From contig SDUX01000103.1 in NCBI GenBank assembly GCA_008729055.1, positions 1-64,000 of the forward strand: 64,000 nt of DNA, given 5' to 3'. The translations under genes were made by a program, and so were the position numbers. Origin of the DNA: Pyropia haitanensis. Taxonomy: Eukaryota; Rhodophyta; Bangiophyceae; Bangiales; Bangiaceae. The stretch's first letter is position 1, and each line of letters starts with the position of its first letter. The notes under the pieces were generated by a model. It had not been told where the DNA came from. It worked only from the letters and a program-made list of their open reading frames with translations, and did no database searches. Shown in pieces: positions 32,101-45,093 of this stretch.

Positions 32101-35100
32101 GACGGTGAGAGGGCGGAACTTTTGTCGCCGACCGTCACACCTGGCTGTCGGGACCCCCACGTGGCAAAAACCATCCCACAAAATTGACACGTGGAAACCG
32201 GCGCTCCACAAAAAACACTCGTTGCATCCAACGGACGCGCCAACAAACGGGTCGGCCAACCAGCCCATGCACGACGGTGCGGGTGGAGCCTCGGACATCG
32301 AGCGGGCGGATGTATGGCTGGAATAAAGGATGCGAGCCAATTCGGCCGCCGGAGCGCGTGCAGCATTGCTGTACACGCAAAAGTGGGCAAAAGTGGGCAA
32401 CAGTGGGCAAAAGTGGATAAGAAGCGGCCAACCACCCCATGCACGACCGTGGGGGTCGAACCTCGGACATGGAACGGGCGGATCTATGGCTGGAATGAAG
32501 GATGCGCGCCAATTCGGCCGCCGGATGGTGTGCAGCATCGCTGTAGACGCAAAAGTGGGCAAAAGTGGGCAAAAGTGGGCAAAAGTGGGTAGGAAGTGGG
32601 CAAGAAGTGGGCAAAAAGTGGGCAAAAAGGGGGCCAAATTGGGACACAAATGGGCGATTGGGGGCAAGAAGTTTCCAAAACTGTAAAGAAAATTGACGTG
32701 AAAGCCGCCAGAAAGTCGTCCAACAGTGACCAGAAAGTGCGCCCCGCCACCCAAACTGTCCACTGCGCGTTCCGCCCGTCACACTGGCGTGGACGGTGAG
32801 AGGGCGGAACTTTTGTCGCCGACCGTCACACCTGGCTGTCGGGACCCCCACGTGGCAAAAACCATCCCACAAAATTGACACGTGGAAACCGGCGCTCCAC
32901 AAAAAACACTCGTTGCATCCAACGGACGCGCCAACAAACGGGTCGGCCAACCAGCCCATGCACGACGGTGCGGGTGGAGCCTCGGACATCGAGCGGGCGG
33001 ATGTATGGCTGGAATAAAGGATGCGAGCCAATTCGGCCGCCGGAGCGCGTGCAGCATTGCTGTACACGCAAAAGTGGGCAAAAGTGGGCAACAGTGGGCA
33101 AAAGTGGATAAGAAGCGGCCAACCACCCCATGCACGACCGTGGGGGTCGAACCTCGGACATGGAACGGGCGGATCTATGGCTGGAATGAAGGATGCGCGC
33201 CAATTCGGCCGCCGGATGGTGTGCAGCATCGCTGTAGACGCAAAAGTGGGCAAAAGTGGGCAAAAGTGGGCAAAAGTGGGTAGGAAGTGGGCAAGAAGTG
33301 GGCAAAAAGTGGGCAAAAAGGGGGCCAAATTGGGACACAAATGGGCGATTGGGGGCAAGAAGTTTCCAAAACTGTAAAGAAAATTGACGTGAAAGCCGCC
33401 AGAAAGTCGTCCAACAGTGACCAGAAAGTGCGCCCCGCCACCCAAACTGTCCACTGCGCGTTCCGCCCGTCACACTGGCGTGGACGGTGAGAGGGCGGAA
33501 CTTTTGTCGCCGACCGTCACACCTGGCTGTCGGGACCCCCACGTGGCAAAAACCATCCCACAAAATTGACACGTGGAAACCGGCGCTCCACAAAAAACAC
33601 TCGTTGCATCCAACGGACGCGCCAACAAACGGGTCGGCCAACCAGCCCATGCACGACGGTGCGGGTGGAGCCTCGGACATCGAGCGGGCGGATGTATGGC
33701 TGGAATAAAGGATGCGAGCCAATTCGGCCGCCGGAGCGCGTGCAGCATTGCTGTACACGCAAAAGTGGGCAAAAGTGGGCAACAGTGGGCAAAAGTGGAT
33801 AAGAAGCGGCCAACCACCCCATGCACGACCGTGGGGGTCGAACCTCGGACATGGAACGGGCGGATCTATGGCTGGAATGAAGGATGCGCGCCAATTCGGC
33901 CGCCGGATGGTGTGCAGCATCGCTGTAGACGCAAAAGTGGGCAAAAGTGGGCAAAAGTGGGCAAAAGTGGGTAGGAAGTGGGCAAGAAGTGGGCAAAAAG
34001 TGGGCAAAAAGGGGGCCAAATTGGGACACAAATGGGCGATTGGGGGCAAGAAGTTTCCAAAACTGTAAAGAAAATTGACGTGAAAGCCGCCAGAAAGTCG
34101 TCCAACAGTGACCAGAAAGTGCGCCCCGCCACCCAAACTGTCCACTGCGCGTTCCGCCCGTCACACTGGCGTGGACGGTGAGAGGGCGGAACTTTTGTCG
34201 CCGACCGTCACACCTGGCTGTCGGGACCCCCACGTGGCAAAAACCATCCCACAAAATTGACACGTGGAAACCGGCGCTCCACAAAAAACACTCGTTGCAT
34301 CCAACGGACGCGCCAACAAACGGGTCGGCCAACCAGCCCATGCACGACGGTGCGGGTGGAGCCTCGGACATCGAGCGGGCGGATGTATGGCTGGAATAAA
34401 GGATGCGAGCCAATTCGGCCGCCGGAGCGCGTGCAGCATTGCTGTACACGCAAAAGTGGGCAAAAGTGGGCAACAGTGGGCAAAAGTGGATAAGAAGCGG
34501 CCAACCACCCCATGCACGACCGTGGGGGTCGAACCTCGGACATGGAACGGGCGGATCTATGGCTGGAATGAAGGATGCGCGCCAATTCGGCCGCCGGATG
34601 GTGTGCAGCATCGCTGTAGACGCAAAAGTGGGCAAAAGTGGGCAAAAGTGGGCAAAAGTGGGTAGGAAGTGGGCAAGAAGTGGGCAAAAAGTGGGCAAAA
34701 AGGGGGCCAAATTGGGACACAAATGGGCGATTGGGGGCAAGAAGTTTCCAAAACTGTAAAGAAAATTGACGTGAAAGCCGCCAGAAAGTCGTCCAACAGT
34801 GACCAGAAAGTGCGCCCCGCCACCCAAACTGTCCACTGCGCGTTCCGCCCGTCACACTGGCGTGGACGGTGAGAGGGCGGAACTTTTGTCGCCGACCGTC
34901 ACACCTGGCTGTCGGGACCCCCACGTGGCAAAAACCATCCCACAAAATTGACACGTGGAAACCGGCGCTCCACAAAAAACACTCGTTGCATCCAACGGAC
35001 GCGCCAACAAACGGGTCGGCCAACCAGCCCATGCACGACGGTGCGGGTGGAGCCTCGGACATCGAGCGGGCGGATGTATGGCTGGAATAAAGGATGCGAG

Positions 35101-36280
35101 CCAATTCGGCCGCCGGAGCGCGTGCAGCATTGCTGTACACGCAAAAGTGGGCAAAAGTGGGCAACAGTGGGCAAAAGTGGATAAGAAGCGGCCAACCACC
35201 CCATGCACGACCGTGGGGGTCGAACCTCGGACATGGAACGGGCGGATCTATGGCTGGAATGAAGGATGCGCGCCAATTCGGCCGCCGGATGGTGTGCAGC
35301 ATCGCTGTAGACGCAAAAGTGGGCAAAAGTGGGCAAAAGTGGGCAAAAGTGGGTAGGAAGTGGGCAAGAAGTGGGCAAAAAGTGGGCAAAAAGGGGGCCA
35401 AATTGGGACACAAATGGGCGATTGGGGGCAAGAAGTTTCCAAAACTGTAAAGAAAATTGACGTGAAAGCCGCCAGAAAGTCGTCCAACAGTGACCAGAAA
35501 GTGCGCCCCGCCACCCAAACTGTCCACTGCGCGTTCCGCCCGTCACACTGGCGTGGACGGTGAGAGGGCGGAACTTTTGTCGCCGACCGTCACACCTGGC
35601 TGTCGGGACCCCCACGTGGCAAAAACCATCCCACAAAATTGACACGTGGAAACCGGCGCTCCACAAAAAACACTCGTTGCATCCAACGGACGCGCCAACA
35701 AACGGGTCGGCCAACCAGCCCATGCACGACGGTGCGGGTGGAGCCTCGGACATCGAGCGGGCGGATGTATGGCTGGAATAAAGGATGCGAGCCAATTCGG
35801 CCGCCGGAGCGCGTGCAGCATTGCTGTACACGCAAAAGTGGGCAAAAGTGGGCAACAGTGGGCAAAAGTGGATAAGAAGCGGCCAACCACCCCATGCACG
35901 ACCGTGGGGGTCGAACCTCGGACATGGAGCGGGCGGATCTATGGCTGGAATGAAGGATGCGCGCCAATTCGGCCGCCGGATGGTGTGCAGCATCGCTGTA
36001 GACGCAAAAGTGGGCAAAAGTGGGCAAAAGTGGGCAAAAGTGGGTAGGAAGTGGGCAAGAAGTGGGCAAAAAGTGGGCAAAAAGGGGGCCAAATTGGGAC
36101 ACAAATGGGCGATTGGGGGCAAGAAGTTTCCAAAACTGTAAAGAAAATTGACGTGAAAGCCGCCAGAAAGTCGTCCAACAGTGACCAGAAAGTGCGCCCC
36201 GCCACCCAAACTGTCCACTGCGCGTTCCGCCCGTCACACTGGCGTGGACGGTGAGAGGGCGGAACTTTTGTCGCCGACCG

Positions 36281-37063
36281 TCACACCTGGCTGTCGGGAC
36301 CCCCACGTGGCAAAAACCATCCCACAAAATTGACACGTGGAAACCGGCGCTCCACAAAAAACACTCGTTGCATCCAACGGACGCGCCAACAAACGGGTCG
36401 GCCAACCAGCCCATGCACGACGGTGCGGGTGGAGCCTCGGACATCGAGCGGGCGGATGTATGGCTGGAATAAAGGATGCGAGCCAATTCGGCCGCCGGAG
36501 CGCGTGCAGCATTGCTGTACACGCAAAAGTGGGCAAAAGTGGGCAACAGTGGGCAAAAGTGGATAAGAAGCGGCCAACCACCCCATGCACGACCGTGGGG
36601 GTCGAACCTCGGACATGGAGCGGGCGGATCTATGGCTGGAATGAAGGATGCGCGCCAATTCGGCCGCCGGATGGTGTGCAGCATCGCTGTAGACGCAAGT
36701 GGGAAGTGGGCAAGTGGGCAAAGTGGATAGAAGCGCCAACCCATGCCGACCGTGGGGCGAACTCGGACATGGAGCGGGCGGATCTATGGCTGGAATGAAG
36801 GATGCGCGCCAATTCGGCCGCCGGATGGTGTGCAGCATCGCTGTAGACGCAAAAGTGGGCAAAAGTGGGCAAAAGTGGGCAAAAGTGGGTAGGAAGTGGG
36901 CAAGAAGTGGGCAAAAAGTGGGCAAAAAGGGGGCCAAATTGGGACACAAATGGGCGATTGGGGGCAAGAAGTTTCCAAAACTGTAAAGAAAATTGACGTG
37001 AAAGCCGCCAGAAAGTCGTCCAACAGTGACCAGAAAGTGCGCCCCGCCACCCAAACTGTCCAC
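36281..37063. repeat. expanded unit with one additional A-type subunit
   Basis: This repeat interval is 845 bases instead of 691. After a normal A subunit, the G-tract at 36695-36730 leads back into a second A start (GCCGACCGTGGGGCG) at about 36746 and a second full A body from 36766. The added 154 bases equal one subunit minus about 18 small deletions, nearly all single bases lost from A or G runs between 36695 and 36766. Confidence 0.8.
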
Positions 37064-40000
37064 TGCGCGTTCCGCCCGTCACACTGGCGTGGACGGTGAG
37101 AGGGCGGAACTTTTGTCGCCGACCGTCACACCTGGCTGTCGGGACCCCCACGTGGCAAAAACCATCCCACAAAATTGACACGTGGAAACCGGCGCTCCAC
37201 AAAAAACACTCGTTGCATCCAACGGACGCGCCAACAAACGGGTCGGCCAACCAGCCCATGCACGACGGTGCGGGTGGAGCCTCGGACATCGAGCGGGCGG
37301 ATGTATGGCTGGAATAAAGGATGCGAGCCAATTCGGCCGCCGGAGCGCGTGCAGCATTGCTGTACACGCAAAAGTGGGCAAAAGTGGGCAACAGTGGGCA
37401 AAAGTGGATAAGAAGCGGCCAACCACCCCATGCACGACCGTGGGGGTCGAACCTCGGACATGGAACGGGCGGATCTATGGCTGGAATGAAGGATGCGCGC
37501 CAATTCGGCCGCCGGATGGTGTGCAGCATCGCTGTAGACGCAAAAGTGGGCAAAAGTGGGCAAAAGTGGGCAAAAGTGGGTAGGAAGTGGGCAAGAAGTG
37601 GGCAAAAAGTGGGCAAAAAGGGGGCCAAATTGGGACACAAATGGGCGATTGGGGGCAAGAAGTTTCCAAAACTGTAAAGAAAATTGACGTGAAAGCCGCC
37701 AGAAAGTCGTCCAACAGTGACCAGAAAGTGCGCCCCGCCACCCAAACTGTCCACTGCGCGTTCCGCCCGTCACACTGGCGTGGACGGTGAGAGGGCGGAA
37801 CTTTTGTCGCCGACCGTCACACCTGGCTGTCGGGACCCCCACGTGGCAAAAACCATCCCACAAAATTGACACGTGGAAACCGGCGCTCCACAAAAAACAC
37901 TCGTTGCATCCAACGGACGCGCCAACAAACGGGTCGGCCAACCAGCCCATGCACGACGGTGCGGGTGGAGCCTCGGACATCGAGCGGGCGGATGTATGGC
38001 TGGAATAAAGGATGCGAGCCAATTCGGCCGCCGGAGCGCGTGCAGCATTGCTGTACACGCAAAAGTGGGCAAAAGTGGGCAACAGTGGGCAAAAGTGGAT
38101 AAGAAGCGGCCAACCACCCCATGCACGACCGTGGGGGTCGAACCTCGGACATGGAACGGGCGGATCTATGGCTGGAATGAAGGATGCGCGCCAATTCGGC
38201 CGCCGGATGGTGTGCAGCATCGCTGTAGACGCAAAAGTGGGCAAAAGTGGGCAAAAGTGGGCAAAAGTGGGTAGGAAGTGGGCAAGAAGTGGGCAAAAAG
38301 TGGGCAAAAAGGGGGCCAAATTGGGACACAAATGGGCGATTGGGGGCAAGAAGTTTCCAAAACTGTAAAGAAAATTGACGTGAAAGCCGCCAGAAAGTCG
38401 TCCAACAGTGACCAGAAAGTGCGCCCCGCCACCCAAACTGTCCACTGCGCGTTCCGCCCGTCACACTGGCGTGGACGGTGAGAGGGCGGAACTTTTGTCG
38501 CCGACCGTCACACCTGGCTGTCGGGACCCCCACGTGGCAAAAACCATCCCACAAAATTGACACGTGGAAACCGGCGCTCCACAAAAAACACTCGTTGCAT
38601 CCAACGGACGCGCCAACAAACGGGTCGGCCAACCAGCCCATGCACGACGGTGCGGGTGGAGCCTCGGACATCGAGCGGGCGGATGTATGGCTGGAATAAA
38701 GGATGCGAGCCAATTCGGCCGCCGGAGCGCGTGCAGCATTGCTGTACACGCAAAAGTGGGCAAAAGTGGGCAACAGTGGGCAAAAGTGGATAAGAAGCGG
38801 CCAACCACCCCATGCACGACCGTGGGGGTCGAACCTCGGACATGGAACGGGCGGATCTATGGCTGGAATGAAGGATGCGCGCCAATTCGGCCGCCGGATG
38901 GTGTGCAGCATCGCTGTAGACGCAAAAGTGGGCAAAAGTGGGCAAAAGTGGGCAAAAGTGGGTAGGAAGTGGGCAAGAAGTGGGCAAAAAGTGGGCAAAA
39001 AGGGGGCCAAATTGGGACACAAATGGGCGATTGGGGGCAAGAAGTTTCCAAAACTGTAAAGAAAATTGACGTGAAAGCCGCCAGAAAGTCGTCCAACAGT
39101 GACCAGAAAGTGCGCCCCGCCACCCAAACTGTCCACTGCGCGTTCCGCCCGTCACACTGGCGTGGACGGTGAGAGGGCGGAACTTTTGTCGCCGACCGTC
39201 ACACCTGGCTGTCGGGACCCCCACGTGGCAAAAACCATCCCACAAAATTGACACGTGGAAACCGGCGCTCCACAAAAAACACTCGTTGCATCCAACGGAC
39301 GCGCCAACAAACGGGTCGGCCAACCAGCCCATGCACGACGGTGCGGGTGGAGCCTCGGACATCGAGCGGGCGGATGTATGGCTGGAATAAAGGATGCGAG
39401 CCAATTCGGCCGCCGGAGCGCGTGCAGCATTGCTGTACACGCAAAAGTGGGCAAAAGTGGGCAACAGTGGGCAAAAGTGGATAAGAAGCGGCCAACCACC
39501 CCATGCACGACCGTGGGGGTCGAACCTCGGACATGGAACGGGCGGATCTATGGCTGGAATGAAGGATGCGCGCCAATTCGGCCGCCGGATGGTGTGCAGC
39601 ATCGCTGTAGACGCAAAAGTGGGCAAAAGTGGGCAAAAGTGGGCAAAAGTGGGTAGGAAGTGGGCAAGAAGTGGGCAAAAAGTGGGCAAAAAGGGGGCCA
39701 AATTGGGACACAAATGGGCGATTGGGGGCAAGAAGTTTCCAAAACTGTAAAGAAAATTGACGTGAAAGCCGCCAGAAAGTCGTCCAACAGTGACCAGAAA
39801 GTGCGCCCCGCCACCCAAACTGTCCACTGCGCGTTCCGCCCGTCACACTGGCGTGGACGGTGAGAGGGCGGAACTTTTGTCGCCGACCGTCACACCTGGC
39901 TGTCGGGACCCCCACGTGGCAAAAACCATCCCACAAAATTGACACGTGGAAACCGGCGCTCCACAAAAAACACTCGTTGCATCCAACGGACGCGCCAACA

Positions 40001-43000
40001 AACGGGTCGGCCAACCAGCCCATGCACGACGGTGCGGGTGGAGCCTCGGACATCGAGCGGGCGGATGTATGGCTGGAATAAAGGATGCGAGCCAATTCGG
40101 CCGCCGGAGCGCGTGCAGCATTGCTGTACACGCAAAAGTGGGCAAAAGTGGGCAACAGTGGGCAAAAGTGGATAAGAAGCGGCCAACCACCCCATGCACG
40201 ACCGTGGGGGTCGAACCTCGGACATGGAACGGGCGGATCTATGGCTGGAATGAAGGATGCGCGCCAATTCGGCCGCCGGATGGTGTGCAGCATCGCTGTA
40301 GACGCAAAAGTGGGCAAAAGTGGGCAAAAGTGGGCAAAAGTGGGTAGGAAGTGGGCAAGAAGTGGGCAAAAAGTGGGCAAAAAGGGGGCCAAATTGGGAC
40401 ACAAATGGGCGATTGGGGGCAAGAAGTTTCCAAAACTGTAAAGAAAATTGACGTGAAAGCCGCCAGAAAGTCGTCCAACAGTGACCAGAAAGTGCGCCCC
40501 GCCACCCAAACTGTCCACTGCGCGTTCCGCCCGTCACACTGGCGTGGACGGTGAGAGGGCGGAACTTTTGTCGCCGACCGTCACACCTGGCTGTCGGGAC
40601 CCCCACGTGGCAAAAACCATCCCACAAAATTGACACGTGGAAACCGGCGCTCCACAAAAACACTCGTTGCATCCAACGGACGCGCCAACAAACGGGTCGG
40701 CCAACCAGCCCATGCACGACGGTGCGGGTGGAGCCTCGGACATCGAGCGGGCGGATGTATGGCTGGAATAAAGGATGCGAGCCAATTCGGCCGCCGGAGC
40801 GCGTGCAGCATTGCTGTACACGCAAAAGTGGGCAAAAGTGGGCAACAGTGGGCAAAAGTGGATAAGAAGCGGCCAACCACCCCATGCACGACCGTGGGGG
40901 TCGAACCTCGGACATGGAACGGGCGGATCTATGGCTGGAATGAAGGATGCGCGCCAATTCGGCCGCCGGATGGTGTGCAGCATCGCTGTAGACGCAAAAG
41001 TGGGCAAAAGTGGGCAAAAGTGGGCAAAAGTGGGTAGGAAGTGGGCAAGAAGTGGGCAAAAAGTGGGCAAAAAGGGGGCCAAATTGGGACACAAATGGGC
41101 GATTGGGGGCAAGAAGTTTCCAAAACTGTAAAGAAAATTGACGTGAAAGCCGCCAGAAAGTCGTCCAACAGTGACCAGAAAGTGCGCCCCGCCACCCAAA
41201 CTGTCCACTGCGCGTTCCGCCCGTCACACTGGCGTGGACGGTGAGAGGGCGGAACTTTTGTCGCCGACCGTCACACCTGGCTGTCGGGACCCCCACGTGG
41301 CAAAAACCATCCCACAAAATTGACACGTGGAAACCGGCGCTCCACAAAAAACACTCGTTGCATCCAACGGACGCGCCAACAAACGGGTCGGCCAACCAGC
41401 CCATGCACGACGGTGCGGGTGGAGCCTCGGACATCGAGCGGGCGGATGTATGGCTGGAATAAAGGATGCGAGCCAATTCGGCCGCCGGAGCGCGTGCAGC
41501 ATTGCTGTACACGCAAAAGTGGGCAAAAGTGGGCAACAGTGGGCAAAAGTGGATAAGAAGCGGCCAACCACCCCATGCACGACCGTGGGGGTCGAACCTC
41601 GGACATGGAACGGGCGGATCTATGGCTGGAATGAAGGATGCGCGCCAATTCGGCCGCCGGATGGTGTGCAGCATCGCTGTAGACGCAAAAGTGGGCAAAA
41701 GTGGGCAAAAGTGGGCAAAAGTGGGTAGGAAGTGGGCAAGAAGTGGGCAAAAAGTGGGCAAAAAGGGGGCCAAATTGGGACACAAATGGGCGATTGGGGG
41801 CAAGAAGTTTCCAAAACTGTAAAGAAAATTGACGTGAAAGCCGCCAGAAAGTCGTCCAACAGTGACCAGAAAGTGCGCCCCGCCACCCAAACTGTCCACT
41901 GCGCGTTCCGCCCGTCACACTGGCGTGGACGGTGTGAGGGCGGAACTTTTGTCGCCGACCGTCACACCTGGCTGTCGGGACCCCCACGTGGCAAAAACCA
42001 TCCCACAAAATTGACACGTGGAAACCGGCGCTCCACAAAAAACACTCGTTGCATCCAACGGACGCGCCAACAAACGGGTCGGCCAACCAGCCCATGCACG
42101 ACGGTGCGGGTGGAGCCTCGGACATCGAGCGGGCGGATGTATGGCTGGAATAAAGGATGCGAGCCAATTCGGCCGCCGGAGCGCGTGCAGCATTGCTGTA
42201 CACGCAAAAGTGGGCAAAAGTGGGCAACAGTGGGCAAAAGTGGATAAGAAGCGGCCAACCACCCCATGCACGACCGTGGGGGTCGAACCTCGGACATGGA
42301 ACGGGCGGATCTATGGCTGGAATGAAGGATGCGCGCCAATTCGGCCGCCGGATGGTGTGCAGCATCGCTGTAGACGCAAAAGTGGGCAAAAGTGGGCAAA
42401 AGTGGGCAAAAGTGGGTAGGAAGTGGGCAAGAAGTGGGCAAAAAGTGGGCAAAAAGGGGGCCAAATTGGGACACAAATGGGCGATTGGGGGCAAGAAGTT
42501 TCCAAAACTGTAAAGAAAATTGACGTGAAAGCCGCCAGAAAGTCGTCCAACAGTGACCAGAAAGTGCGCCCCGCCACCCAAACTGTCCACTGCGCGTTCC
42601 GCCCGTCACACTGGCGTGGACGGTGAGAGGGCGGAACTTTTGTCGCCGACCGTCACACCTGGCTGTCGGGACCCCCACGTGGCAAAAACCATCCCACAAA
42701 ATTGACACGTGGAAACCGGCGCTCCACAAAAAACACTCGTTGCATCCAACGGACGCGCCAACAAACGGGTCGGCCAACCAGCCCATGCACGACGGTGCGG
42801 GTGGAGCCTCGGACATCGAGCGGGCGGATGTATGGCTGGAATAAAGGATGCGAGCCAATTCGGCCGCCGGAGCGCGTGCAGCATTGCTGTACACGCAAAA
42901 GTGGGCAAAAGTGGGCAACAGTGGGCAAAAGTGGATAAGAAGCGGCCAACCACCCCATGCACGACCGTGGGGGTCGAACCTCGGACATGGAACGGGCGGA

Positions 43001-44102
43001 TCTATGGCTGGAATGAAGGATGCGCGCCAATTCGGCCGCCGGATGGTGTGCAGCATCGCTGTAGACGCAAAAGTGGGCAAAAGTGGGCAAAAGTGGGCAA
43101 AAGTGGGTAGGAAGTGGGCAAGAAGTGGGCAAAAAGTGGGCAAAAAGGGGGCCAAATTGGGACACAAATGGGCGATTGGGGGCAAGAAGTTTCCAAAACT
43201 GTAAAGAAAATTGACGTGAAAGCCGCCAGAAAGTCGTCCAACAGTGACCAGAAAGTGCGCCCCGCCACCCAAACTGTCCACTGCGCGTTCCGCCCGTCAC
43301 ACTGGCGTGGACGGTGAGAGGGCGGAACTTTTGTCGCCGACCGTCACACCTGGCTGTCGGGACCCCCACGTGGCAAAAACCATCCCACAAAATTGACACG
43401 TGGAAACCGGCGCTCCACAAAAAACACTCGTTGCATCCAACGGACGCGCCAACAAACGGGTCGGCCAACCAGCCCATGCACGACGGTGCGGGTGGAGCCT
43501 CGGACATCGAGCGGGCGGATGTATGGCTGGAATAAAGGATGCGAGCCAATTCGGCCGCCGGAGCGCGTGCAGCATTGCTGTACACGCAAAAGTGGGCAAA
43601 AGTGGGCAACAGTGGGCAAAAGTGGATAAGAAGCGGCCAACCACCCCATGCACGACCGTGGGGGTCGAACCTCGGACATGGAACGGGCGGATCTATGGCT
43701 GGAATGAAGGATGCGCGCCAATTCGGGCCGCCGGATGGTGTGCAGCATCGCTGTATGACGCAAAAGTGGGCAAAAGTGGGCAAAAGTGGGCAAAAGTGGG
43801 TAGGAAGTGGGCAAGAAGTGGGCAAAAAGTGGGCAAAAAGGGGGCCAAATTGGGACACAAATGGGCGATTGGGGGCAAGAAGTTTCCAAAACTGTAAAGA
43901 AAATTGACGTGAAAGCCGCCAGAAAGTCGTCCAACAGTGACCAGAAAGTGCGCCCCGCCACCCAAACTGTCCACTGCGCGTTCCGCCCGTCACACTGGCG
44001 TGGACGGTGAGAGGGCGGAACTTTTGTCGCCGACCGTCACACCTGGCTGTCGGGACCCCCACGTGGCAAAAACCATCCCACACAAAATTGACACGTGGAA
44101 AC

Positions 44103-45093
44103 NNNNNNNNNNNNNNNNNNNNNNNNNNNNNNNNNNNNNNNNNNNNNNNNNNNNNNNNNNNNNNNNNNNNNNNNNNNNNNNNNNNNNNNNNNNNNNNNNN
44201 NNNNNNNNNNNNNNNNNNNNNNNNNNNNNNNNNNNNNNNNNNNNNNNNNNNNNNNNNNNNNNNNNNNNNNNNNNNNNNNNNNNNNNNNNNNNNNNNNNNN
44301 NNNNNNNNNNNNNNNNNNNNNNNNNNNNNNNNNNNNNNNNNNNNNNNNNNNNNNNNNNNNNNNNNNNNNNNNNNNNNNNNNNNNNNNNNNNNNNNNNNNN
44401 NNNNNNNNNNNNNNNNNNNNNNNNNNNNNNNNNNNNNNNNNNNNNNNNNNNNNNNNNNNNNNNNNNNNNNNNNNNNNNNNNNNNNNNNNNNNNNNNNNNN
44501 NNNNNNNNNNNNNNNNNNNNNNNNNNNNNNNNNNNNNNNNNNNNNNNNNNNNNNNNNNNNNNNNNNNNNNNNNNNNNNNNNNNNNNNNNNNNNNNNNNNN
44601 NNNNNNNNNNNNNNNNNNNNNNNNNNNNNNNNNNNNNNNNNNNNNNNNNNNNNNNNNNNNNNNNNNNNNNNNNNNNNNNNNNNNNNNNNNNNNNNNNNNN
44701 NNNNNNNNNNNNNNNNNNNNNNNNNNNNNNNNNNNNNNNNNNNNNNNNNNNNNNNNNNNNNNNNNNNNNNNNNNNNNNNNNNNNNNNNNNNNNNNNNNNN
44801 NNNNNNNNNNNNNNNNNNNNNNNNNNNNNNNNNNNNNNNNNNNNNNNNNNNNNNNNNNNNNNNNNNNNNNNNNNNNNNNNNNNNNNNNNNNNNNNNNNNN
44901 NNNNNNNNNNNNNNNNNNNNNNNNNNNNNNNNNNNNNNNNNNNNNNNNNNNNNNNNNNNNNNNNNNNNNNNNNNNNNNNNNNNNNNNNNNNNNNNNNNNN
45001 NNNNNNNNNNNNNNNNNNNNNNNNNNNNNNNNNNNNNNNNNNNNNNNNNNNNNNNNNNNNNNNNNNNNNNNNNNNNNNNNNNNNNNNNNNNNN
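44103..45093. other. assembly gap, 991 N
   Basis: The gap lies within the satellite. Left of it the last unit carries small insertions not seen elsewhere (extra G near 43726, extra T near 43756, extra CA near 44082), typical of low-coverage or unpolished read ends. Repeat phase is not conserved across the gap. Confidence 0.99.

Larger units (their letters stand above)
13733..44102. repeat. satellite array, left part (about 44 units of 689-691 bp)
   Basis: Nearly identical head-to-tail units follow one another without any interruption. The array begins inside the G-tract of a B subunit. The first four units are 689 bp (type 1); most later ones are 691 bp (type 2), the difference being ACAAAACGCTCG versus ACAAAAAACACTCG. 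Irregular units: 690 bp at 23.2, 25.3 and 40.7 kb (one A fewer in the A run), 699 bp at 27.5-27.6 kb (extra CAAAAG at about 27568-27573 plus one G and one A), and 845 bp at 36.3-37.1 kb. Interior units are otherwise almost base-for-base identical, meaning recent homogenisation. A head-to-tail satellite of this size suggests a centromeric, subtelomeric or other heterochromatic block. Confidence 0.97.
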
